A program made the translations under genes and the position numbers. From NCBI GenBank assembly GCA_004335835.1, contig RWJK01001419.1, positions 137,001 to 177,885 on the forward strand: DNA of 40,885 nt, given 5' to 3'. This DNA comes from Scenedesmus sp. ARA3. Taxonomy: Eukaryota; Chlorophyta; Chlorophyceae; Sphaeropleales; Scenedesmaceae. This document shows positions 1 through 10,100 of the stretch, piece after piece. The notes under the pieces are model-generated. The model ran no database searches, had not been told where the DNA came from, and was given only the letters and a program-made list of their open reading frames with translations. Each line of letters begins with the position of its first letter. The first letter of the stretch is position 1.

Positions 1-56
<56 letters not shown>

Positions 57-58
57 AG
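1..58 (+). repeat. (CTG)n tract ending an intron
   Basis: This is a nearly pure CTG triplet run that ends in CAG at 56-58, where the first visible exon of the sugar-transporter gene begins. It takes the place of a normal polypyrimidine tract. The tract continues off the left edge, so its full length is unknown. Confidence 0.9.
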
Positions 59-2454
59 GCCTGCGCTGGTGGTGATGATGCTGGTGCCGCTCATCCCGGA
101 GACCCCCAACAGCCTCATCCAGCGGGGGAAGCTGGACGCAGGCAGGGCGGCGCTGCAGGAGATCCGCGGGCAGCTGTACAACGTGGACGATGAGTTTGCC
201 GGCATACTCAAGGCAGCAGGCATCTCAGCCACCACAAAGGTGCGAGGGAATACACCGCATGGCGAACTTAGGCTCAATGGGACGGCAGCATCAGGGTGCA
301 CACCTGGACCCACGTAAGCTGCCTAAATTGCAAAGCTGCATGCTGGCATGCACCTCGCTTTGTGACAACTGGCATCCAGATGCTGCGTTTGCGGTGTCGT
401 GGCAGCTTCTCAAGCCTGGCCCTGCAACATGCATGCACCTCGCCCGCAACTTGCATGCAACTGCTGCGTGCATGTGCTCTGGTGCTGCCCGCTGTGCTGT
501 GCGCATGCAACTGCCTCATGCTGCTTCTGCTGCTGGCTGTGCTGCAACTGCCTCATGCGTGTGCTCTGCTGCTGCTTCTGCTGCTGGCTGTGCTGCAACT
601 GCCTCATGCGTGTGCTCTGCTGCTGCTTCTGCTGCTGGCTGTGCTGCAACTGCCTCATGCGTGTGCTCTGCTGCTGCTGTGGTGTATGGTGCAGCGGCCG
701 CCGCACCAGCTGCACGTGCTGTTCAGGCGGCAGCAGCTGCCGCCGCTGCTGCTGATGCTGCTGCTGACGGTGCTTCGGGAGTGCATGGGCGCTGACACTG
801 TGCGGCTGTTCTCTCGGCCTTTCTGGCAGGCTATGCACTGGAGCCACAGCAGGCGCGGCTTCTTCTACCAGCAGGCAGAAAGTGCAGTGTACCTGGGAGG
901 TGAGGCAGCAGCTGTCGCTGCCAGGTGAGCCGCAGCAGCAAACATAGTGTATGGCATGAGTCACCCAGCAGGTGCTGGGTCGGCTTCTGGTGCAGACCTG
1001 AGGCAGCTGTGGCCTTGATGCAGGTTGTTGTCAGACGTTTTTGATGCCCCATGGGCCCAGCTAGCCGCCGCACACACCTGTCTTGCTTTCTCTGCTGGCT
1101 GTCCACAGACTCAATCCGGGTTTCAAGCTCGAGCTTGCAGCTGTAGTCCTGATCCAATGGCTGCCGCCGCGCTGGTGCCTGCTGCCCTGCTGTTCTTGGT
1201 CATGTCTGCGTGCACTTGCAGCTGTGGTGCTGTCCATCTTTGTCATTGACAGCTGGGGCAGGCGCCCGGTGCTGGCTCTCAGCGCAGCAGGCTGTGGCGC
1301 AGGCTTTCTGGCTGCCTCCATCGCCACAGTCTTCAAGGGCAGGCTCGCACCCAATGCAGTGCCAATTGGGCTGCAGGCAGCCATGTATGTGTCGATGATC
1401 GTGTCGTATGTGAGTGCAAGTGTCCAGGGAGTGTGGTGCAGCAGCGCTTGCTGTTGTTCTGCCTCAGACATGCCTGCAGCAGCACTTGTTTTCTGTCACA
1501 GCTTGCCTGGCCTCCTGGTAGCAGTGTCACTAGTTGCTCCAATATTACACAGCCAGCACCTGCCAGGTAGCACAGTGTAGTTTTGACCGAAAGTACGGAC
1601 TGCCATCAGCTTCCCGCATTGCTCACCAGGGTCTGCTGCACAGATTGTTCCTGCGCTGCCTTGCAGCAATCACTGCTCTACAGCCCTCTCTAGCAGCACT
1701 GGTGCCCTGTACTGCGCTGCGCTGCGCTGCACTGCACTGCGGGCCCGCACCCGGGTGGCACCCTCTTTGTACAACGCTGACCACACTGTGTGATGCCTGC
1801 AAACCACTTGCATCAAGGACCTTTCTTGTACACTGTCTGCACTCCAGAGCTCCTACGTGGCTGGTGTTGCTGGCGGCTACTGGCTGCTGATGGCTGAGCT
1901 GTTCCCACTGGCCACGCGGCCCCTGGCAGCCAGCCTGCTCACAGGCCTGGTCATGCTCACCTACGGGGTGACCAGCCTGGTGGCGATGCCGCTGGTGTGC
2001 ACGGTGCAGCTGGGGCTGCTGCTGTTCTACGCTGGCGGCAGCCTGCTGATGCTGGTGCGTGGTTCTGGCGTGTGGACAGAAGAGCAGCTGCTGGAAGTGA
2101 GCTGTGACCGGGTTGTGTGCAAGTCGGGTGTAGGTAAAAAATACTCGATTGCGCAGGTGCATGGATGCCATGCGGCCTTGCATGTTGATGTGGGCATTGG
2201 TTGTGCACCTCGACACTGCTTGACAGTGCATTTGCAACTTGCTTTACGACTGTACCTTGAACAGAAACGCGGCTTACGCAGCTGCTGTGTGCAATCATCC
2301 AGTGCATTCACACCAGTGTATCATGCCCTGTGCTGTCGCTTGTGTCTGTGCTGCTGCAGCTGGCGGTGCTGCTGCTGCTGCCGGAGACAAAGCAGGTGGC
2401 GCTGGAAGATGTGTGCACAAAGTTCCAGCAGCACTGGCTGTGGAGGCGCTTCAC

Positions 2455-2504
<50 letters not shown>

Positions 2505-2902
2505 GATACAATAGACGGGGGCATCAACACAGTTACAACGCTTCATTGGGGCGGGGTCATGATGCACAAAGGCCTAGACCACCTGAGGGGGCACTGCACA
2601 GCTCAGCAGGACAGCACAGTACTGCTGCAGAAGCTGCTGCAGTTCGTGGACCACAGCAACAGCAGGGGCTTGGCGCCGTTTTGCCGGGTGACAGCAGCGC
2701 AGCAGGCCAGCAGCAGCAAGCTGGACCCGAGGGCAGTGGCAGCAGCAGCAGCGGGCTGGCTGGTTTTGCAGCACGCGCGTGGCACATGCCACCAGCGCAA
2801 GCGCCTGCTGCAGACAGGAGGGGTGCGTCCAGAGCACTGTCGATGCAGCCAGCAGGCACTATGTCACTGGATTTGGAGGAGTTCATGTATGGAAGGCGGT
2901 AG
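59..2902 (+). CDS. MFS sugar (hexose-type) transporter, 3' part
   Basis: This is the C-terminal half of a 12-helix sugar porter that would move a hexose or similar sugar across a membrane. The upstream exons are outside the window. Proposed exons are 59-239, 695-899, 1222-1409, 1848-2054 and 2360-2902, and their phases agree. Family marks are PETPNS in the central loop (exon 1), D-SWGRRPVL between helices 8 and 9 (exon 3), a MAELFPLATR segment like the P-E-FP-x-x-x-R motif (exon 4), and PETKQVALEDV after the last helix (exon 5). The helix 7 region in exon 2 aligns only roughly, and the usual QQ-x-TG-x-N sugar-binding motif is replaced by RECMGAD. The C-terminal tail is unusually long (about 165 residues) and holds 16 consecutive Gln. 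Exon 2 is the least certain exon; exon 3 has an alternative in-frame acceptor at 1140/1141. Confidence 0.82.
521..678 (+). repeat. 51-bp minisatellite, three copies
   Basis: Three nearly perfect copies of a 51-bp unit (for example CTGCTTCTGCTGCTGGCTGT at 521, 572 and 623) lie in the first complete intron of the transporter gene, just before the proposed acceptor at 692-694. Because 51 is a multiple of three, the repeat stays open in several frames and would encode a Leu-rich 17-residue repeat. I treat it as intronic because it matches no transporter helix. Confidence 0.85.
1134..1233 (+). repeat. Duplicated splice acceptor plus exon start (transporter)
   Basis: CTTGCAGCTGT occurs at 1134-1144 and again at 1215-1225, 81 bp apart, with related sequence continuing after each copy (GTCCTGATCC versus GGTGCTGTCC). 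Both contain an acceptor CAG followed by codons for A-V-V-L. Since 81 is 27 codons and the interval has no stop, either acceptor keeps the frame. Confidence 0.7.
2456..2503 (+). repeat. (CAG)16 encoding polyglutamine
   Basis: Sixteen uninterrupted CAG codons lie in the last exon of the sugar transporter, just after the end of helix 12 and the WLWRRFT segment. They encode 16 Gln in the predicted cytosolic tail. The sense orientation is CAG, opposite to the CTG tracts seen in the introns of the same gene. Confidence 0.85.
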
Positions 2903-3742
2903 GCTTCCTGTTCTGGTCGTGAGCATGCCATGCCGTGCTGTGCAAGCATACTGAGCTGGTTGCTGCACTGACTGGCACTGCACTTGCGTGCTGCGTGCAA
3001 GGTGCTAGTAGGTTGCCAAGACAATCAATTTATGCAGTGCTCCTGGGAGATTTGAAAGAGTGCAACTGAACATGTCTTCACGAATGGATCTGGTGTTTGA
3101 TCACTCGTGCGTGCACCACCTTGCTGGGCAGCAGAAGCATGCCCCTGAACAGGCTGTGGAGGCTGAATGTGAAGTGTCAATGCACATAGCCTGCCAACCT
3201 CTAGATCGGCACCTGCAGTGTGACATCAAAATGTGTTTTGAGCGTCTTGGCAGCCATGCTTGCGCCACCTGCGGCAAACCTCACGAAAGCAGCAGCAGGC
3301 AGTCACTGCGTGCTCTGTGGAGAATCACTACACTGAGCGAAACTGAAGCTCATCCTGGGCAGACAGGAAGGATATTTGAATTACAAAGTTATGCCATCAT
3401 CAATGGGTACGTGGTGCCAGCCGCCTGGCGTACAAACGAGGCGAAGTAGTGGGAGTCAAGCTTTCGTGATGCCGCCGCTGGGCACACCACGTTGTTCGCG
3501 TTAAACATACTAGATGTCTTTCGTTACCTGCAAAAAGCTTTACGACGTTGTAACGCAGCACCTGCTAAACACGCGACCTGAATAACATGCCAGGTGTCGG
3601 TCTCTTATGCTGTTGTTGCCGGAAAGGCTGCCAGAATAGTGCGAGACATCAGATCAAGGTGACACAAGTTTTATAAGAGTCTGATCAGAAGCGGAAAGAG
3701 CAGCAAGTTGTCGAGGGAAGCAGATCACGCTAAGGTCGCCCC
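2903..3742 (+). other. Transporter 3' flank and transhydrogenase promoter region
   Basis: No convincing gene is seen here. A TGTAA at 3549-3553, about 650 bases after the transporter stop, could be its poly(A) signal. A TTTATAAGAG stretch near 3669-3679, about 65 bases before the transhydrogenase start codon, resembles a TATA box. An open frame at 3060-3449 has no recognisable family features and probably lies in the 3' UTR. Confidence 0.5.
3549..3553 (+). terminator. Possible TGTAA poly(A) signal of transporter gene
   Basis: TGTAA is the common chlorophyte polyadenylation signal. This copy follows the transporter stop codon by about 650 bases and precedes the next gene. A single pentamer is weak evidence. 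Confidence 0.35.
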
Positions 3743-6700
3743 ATGCAGCACACGCTGAGGTCCGGCTGTGCGCAGACTGGCCTAGGCAGGAAGCATGTAA
3801 CGCCATGCTGCGCTCTGCCCAAGGTGCAGACGAGGCCTATGGCGAGTCTTGCCAGGTGGGTGTTCCGGCAGTTCGACACCAACACCACCCACAGTCTAGG
3901 CACTGGTCAAGGGGCGTTGGCATGGCTACTTATAGAACCATATAGTCTATAGCAACTGCAAGCTTGCCCACTTGCGACCGAGATCTGACCGACTGCTCTT
4001 CTGCCTGCAGGCCTGCTGCTCGCGCCCTTTCCGGCAAGGCCACAGCACGTCTGCCCGTTGCTAGCAGGCGTTGTGGTCCCGCCTCAGTGTCCAGGCGTGC
4101 CCTGCACGTGGTCAACTATGTTGCGGAGCACGCACCTGTCGCATACAAGGACTTGGTGCTCGGTAAGTGCACCGCAAAACGTTTCCAGTGCCCTGCTGTC
4201 CCTGATTTGTTTCGGTATAGTTTCTTAGCAGCTGATTTTATGTGTTGCCGCAGGCGTGCCCAAGGAGACCTTCGCTGGCGAGAAGCGCGTGGCCATCACC
4301 CCGACAGTTGTGAAGACGCTGCTCAAGGCAGGCTTCAAAGAGATCCGTGTGGAGAAGGGCGCAGGAGAGGCCTCCGAGTTCACGGTAAGGCCAGCTTGCT
4401 GGCATCTGCAGCTGCTGTGCATGTGCTGTAGCAGCAGTACACCGCTGCTGCTGCAGCAGGCGGTTGCCCATCGTATGACACACTGCCAGACACAAACGGG
4501 CCTGGAGTGTGCATGGAGACATGCATATCATACAAAGGATCATAAGAGTGACTTGATCATTGGATCAACTTTCATTGCGCATGCCTGCAGGATGACGAGT
4601 ACGCTGCTGCTGGCGCCAGCATTGTGGACCATGCCGCCAGCTTCAAGTCCGACATCGTGCTCAAGATCAGGCCGCCCAGCCTGGAGGAGGCAGACATGCT
4701 CAAGGAGAGGTCCAAGTGAGTATCACTGCTTGCACACGCTGATGCAGCTTATGCTGCGGCTAGTAAGCGATCAAAGCGGGTGCGCCGTACGTGCTGCTGT
4801 TGCTGTTGTAGCTGCACTGTGCACCCTGGATTCAAGTGCTCCCATGCTGCATATGCACTCACCTGGTGCTCCTGCCACTGCTGCTGCCGCTGCTGCTGCT
4901 GCTGCAGGCTGATTAGCTACATCTACCCCTCCCGCAACCAGGAGCTGGTGGACAGGCTAGCGGCCAAGAAGGCCACAGTCATCGGTGAGTGCGCTGGGAA
5001 CGTTGCGTTCTTTATCAGTGGACAATGCTTTAGCCCGCTGCACACACAGCAGCAGGCAGGTGCTCACACGCATGCGGCACGCATGGCCCACATGATCTGT
5101 GCTGAAGCGCTAGGCTGGCTGTTGCAAGGGGCGTGGCAGCTGCAGCCGTGAAAGTGTAGTGTATACGCAACAGCATTGGCAGGGCTGGGGCAGGGGATGC
5201 GCAGCGATGGCATGGGGCAGGCGCAGCGCCAGCAATCGCAGCTGTGCTGCTGCGTGCGGCGGCCGTCACAGTGCATACACACAGGTGGTTTGCGAGACCA
5301 GCGCTTGTTGCTACGGTCTCGGGAAGCGACAATAGGTTGCTGGCAGCAGCACCCATGGTGCTCGGCAGCGGCTACACTGCTACACGTGCGTGTGAAAACA
5401 ACCCACGCTCATTGCATGGCGGCTAAGCATGCGCTGCTGCTTTGCTGCTGCTGCAGGTATGGACTGCATCCCCCGCACGCTGAGCAGGGCCCAGACCTTT
5501 GACTCCCTCAGCTCCATGGCCAACATCGCCGGCTACAGGTGCGGTGCTCGCTAAGTAGCGCTACAACTGCTAGAATCAGCAATCGGCAAGGCCAGTGATT
5601 TGCATGCACAGCTGTGCCGCAAGGATGGGCATCACTGCAACTGTGCCCAGGTTCCAGCGGGTGTATGGGTTGCATGCTGGCAGCATCGCAGCCCGCACAC
5701 GTGTATATATATCCTCCGCATTAAAGCGAGCAAAGCCAGCAATGCCTGCTGCTGCTAAAGCTGCATGCGGCATGCTGCTGCAATGCTGTGCCGCAGGGCC
5801 GTGATTGAGGCCGCGCACCACTTCGGCCGCTTCTTCACGGGGCAGATTACTGCTGCCGGCAAGGTGCCGCCCGCCAAGGTGCTGGTGATTGGTGGCGGCG
5901 TGGCGGGCCTGGCTGCCATTGGCTGCGCGAAGAGCATGGGCGCGATTGTGCGCGTGTTTGACACGCGCGAGGCGGTGCGCGAGCAGGCCAAGTCGCTGGG
6001 CGCGGAGTTCCTCACGGTGAGTTGGTGGCTTGAGGGGCAGAAGTGGAACAGAACGGCCTGCAGACATGGCGCGGGGTACACCAGCAGCTGGGCTTGCAGG
6101 TTCTGTGGCCGCATGGAATAGGGTGGCGAGTATGCTGGGGCGGGGCAAAGCTAGCTGCTGCTGCTGCTCATGGCGGTTTGTTGATATGCTGCTGCTGCTG
6201 CTGCTGCCGTGTACAGGTGGACATTGAGGAGTCTGGTGAGGGCCAGGGCGGTTACGCTAAGGAGATGAGCAAGGAGTTCATCGAGGCTGAGGTGCGGGGC
6301 CGGCTTTGGTGTAGCATCGCTTGAAGTGTAGCATCGCTGCTTTTCAACAGGCGTGCAGGCCATGCAGCAGCACCAACATGTGGCAGATGCATAACGGGCA
6401 GCACCAACATGTGGCAGAACATGTGCTTCAACAGGCGTGCAGGGCATGCAGCAGCACCAACATGTGGCAGATGCATAACGGGCAGGAGAGGGGTCAGGCA
6501 GCAGCTGAGGTGGGGGATTACACTGGCAAGGGAGCAGACTGGCCAGCAAGCAGCAGCAACATGGCCAGACTCGCAGTGGCCGTGGCTTTGACCTTGCTAC
6601 TAGTGCATGGATGTGTGGGGTTCAGCCATTGCATTGAAGTGCATGGTTTGGAAGACTTATGTGCACAAAAAAAAATGTGACGCATTTTCGCTCCCAGCCT

Positions 6701-7151
6701 TTTGCCGGCTAACGTCCTGCTGCTGTTGCTGCTGCTGCTGCTGCTGCCTTGGACTGATTGCACCTCTCGTTTCAACTGCAGATGAAGCTGTTTTCGGAGC
6801 AGTGCAAGGAGGTGGACATCATCATCTCCACGGCCCTCATCCCGGGCAAGAAGGCGCCCCTGCTCATCCTGCCCGAGTTTGTGGACAGCATGAAGCCAGG
6901 CAGTGTGCTGGTGGACCTGGCCGCAGAGGCCGGAGGAAACATCGGATACACACAGGTGAGAGTTTGTGCTGTCTGCGATCTCTAGCAAGCCTCATTTTGT
7001 ATGTAGCTGCTGATGTTGTGCATTGGTGCTGTGTCCTTTGCAAGCAGAAGTAGCAGGGTGACGCGGAACATGGTGTGGCAGGCAGTTGGTGACCGAGGTG
7101 CGCTGTGCGTCAGCACACTGCTTAGTGTATAACATCCTGAATCACTCGCTT

Positions 7152-7193
<42 letters not shown>

Positions 7194-10100
7194 AGCCCAA
7201 CGAGGTGGTCAAGACCCCTCATGGCCAGGTGGTGATCGGCTACACCGACCTGCCCAGCCGCCTGCCCACGCAGAGCAGCACGCTGTTCAGCAACAACATC
7301 AGCAAGTTCCTGCTGTCTATGGGCCCCTTCACCACCGGCAAGAAGGACGAGTTTGTGATTGACTACGATGATGAGGCGGTGCGTGGCTGTAGAAGGGAGT
7401 TGCAGCAGCAGCAGCAGCAGCTAACAGCAGGGAGGCGGTGCAGTTATGTCCAGGAAATAGTGTGTTGGTATCAGCGCAGTGCAAGGGTGGGGAGGCAGGG
7501 GCAGTTGAATGCAGCAAACCCTGAAACAGCAATACAGTCAAGTGCCTGTCAAACAAACCGCACAGGATCGCACTGCGGAATTAGCAGCAGCTGCAGCAGG
7601 ACAAACCCTCACATGCAAGGCATGCAGCGCACAGGATGGTGATCAGGCATCCACTCCACTGTCCTTGCTCACCCTGCCGCTGCTGCTGCTGCTGTTGCAA
7701 ACACATCCACACACATCCACACATCCTAACAACAGGTGCGTGGCGCGCTGGTGCTGGACGAGGGTGAGATGCGCTGGCCAGCGCCTGTCTCAGCAGCCCC
7801 CGCTGCTGCCCCGCCACCACCTAAGCCCAAGGAGGAGGCAAAGGGCCCCAAGGACCTCTACCCGCAGACCCTGCAGGGCGCCCTCACCACCACCGGCGCT
7901 GCTGCTGCCACGCTGGCTATTGGCGCTGTCTCGCCGAACCCTGTGTTCAGCAGCATGCTGACTAAGTTTGGCCTGGCCAGTATCTGCGGCTACCAGACTG
8001 TGTGGGGTGTCACTCCTGCGCTGCACAGCCCTTTGATGAGTGTGACAAACGCAATCTCCGGCCTCACTGCTGTGGGTGGTATGGTGCTGGCTGGCGGCGG
8101 TGTTATTCCCGGGAATGCGGCTCAGGGGCTGGCGGCCCTGGCAGTGCTGGCGAGTGCCGTGAACATTGGCGGAGGCTTCACCATCACGCAGCGCATGCTG
8201 GACATGTTCAAGAGGCCAGATGATCCCATTGAGCACAACAACCTGTACGCCATCCCAGGTGCGTGTGGTGTGGTGGCCCGGACGTCTGGATGCTGTGCGT
8301 CTCCCTTGCTGACAGCAAGCAGCTGCTGACGCGTGGCATGATTTGCAGCACCTGCCGATGTGATATATGCACCTGCTGCTGCTGTTTCGGAACCTCAAAT
8401 TGCCAGCACACAAAGCAAGGCATAAAGAAAGAACGTGCCGTTGTTTGCTTGTTGCTCCCCAGCCGCCGCGCTGGTCGGTGGCTGGGCCATCTCTCCCAAC
8501 ATACGGCGAAGCAAAGCACTGACTTGAACCTGCGGTTGTTGCTTCATCTCTTGTTATTGCAGCCGCCGCGCTGCTGGGTGGCTGGGCAATCGGGCGCTAC
8601 CTGGGCATCGATGAGGTCACCAGCGCCACCTACCTGGTCAGCTCTGCGCTGTGCATCTCCGCCATCGCCTGCCTCAGCAAGCAGGAGAGCGCGCGCACCG
8701 GCAACGCGCTGGGCCTCATCGGCGTGAGCGGCGGCGTGGTGGCAACGCTGGGAGGGCTCAACACTGACCCCGGCACTTACGCACAGGTGGGTGGCCTGGG
8801 CTTCAAACCTCACCATGGAAAAGTGGCAGGCTGCGCTTGATGCTGGTGGTCTGGATGTCACCAGGTGCTTCTGCCGCTTGCAGCTGTAGTAGTGGCAGGT
8901 CATGTCGGGCAATCTTCACATAACACACGTATGACTGTGTCAACTGCACACGCTTTCTTCACATTGCTGCTGCTGCTGCTGCAGGTCATTGCCAGCCTGG
9001 GTGCAGGCGGCCTGGTGGGCAACCAGATTGCCAGCCGCATCAATATCACCGACCTGCCGCAGATGGTGGCGGCCTACCACTCCCTGGTGGGCCTGGCTGC
9101 TGCGGTGACCTCCATTGCCAACATCATGCTGCTGGCTGAGGCCGGGCACGACATGGACGGCGTGCACATGGTGACAGCCTTCCTGGGCGACATCATCGGC
9201 GCCATCACGCTGACGGGCTCGGTGAGTTTTGGATCGGCTGCACTCTCCTGGCTGCAGGGCAGTAATGCAGCTACATTATAGATATTTGCAGGTCACAATG
9301 CAACATAATGAGTAGTCAATGGCTAGAAGTGGTAACGCAGCTGCAGGGCAGTTTGCGGCGCCATCACGCTGACGGGCTCGGTGAGTGCTTAAGTTTGTAG
9401 ATGTGCTTGGTGGCACTCGGTGATGCAGCAGCAGATGGGTTGTTGGCTGCCATTGCCTGCTTGCTGTTATACCTGTTCGTGACGACAGCCAAGCACTGCC
9501 GCAACCACCTGTGTCCTGAACCGCCAAACCCCTTTCCTGCAAACTTACCTGCAGGCCGTGGCCTTTGGCAAGCTGCAAGGCATCCTGGACAGCAAGCCGC
9601 TCAACCTGCCTGGCAAGAACGCGCTCAACCTGGCAATGCTGGGCGCAGTGCTGACCTGCGGCGGGCTGTTCCTCACCACAGGGGACCCCCAGTTTGGCGT
9701 GGCCATGCTGTGGGCGACTGCGGCAATCGGTGGCGTGCTGGGCGCACACCTGACCGCCTCCATCGGTGAGCGGCATGCCGCATTTTGCGGAAGCACTGTC
9801 TTAGATGTGTGCTAGTGTGTGTTGCGATATTCAAAAGTGCATACGCGCCTGTATGTATCCCATCCCATCCCATCTACATAATGGATAGCTGCATGCTTGC
9901 TGCCATCTGTTGCATGCACTCTGGCTGTGCTCACTCGCAGCCTCCCTTGCTTGCCCTGCTCTGCCCCGGCTGATCCCTCTCTCCCTACAGGTGTGTCCTA
10001 ACCCGTTTTTTTGTGTCATCCATGCAGGTGGTGCCGACATGCCTGTGGTCATCACGCTGCTCAACTCCTACTCCGGCTACGCGCTGTGCGCTGAGGGCTT

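Noticed and set aside
410..964. Minus-strand frame with long Gln-rich repeats opposite the transporter
   Set aside because: It is the antisense reading of the 51-bp minisatellite and CTG repeats; transporter motifs on the plus strand explain the locus.
3060..3449. 129-codon open frame between the transporter and the transhydrogenase
   Set aside because: It has no family features, no splice context and lies before the only nearby TGTAA, so it is most likely transporter 3' UTR.
5275..5430. Extra transhydrogenase exon after the CAG at about 5281
   Set aside because: The conserved protein joins 4984 to 5457 in phase (V-I-G-M-D-C-I-P), and the candidate adds non-family sequence.
7373..7744. Echo at intron 10 (GAGGCGGTGC twice; GTGCGTGGC at both ends of the intron)
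   Set aside because: The matches are only 9-10 bases and could be chance in this GC-rich repeat-prone DNA; not counted with the clear echoes.
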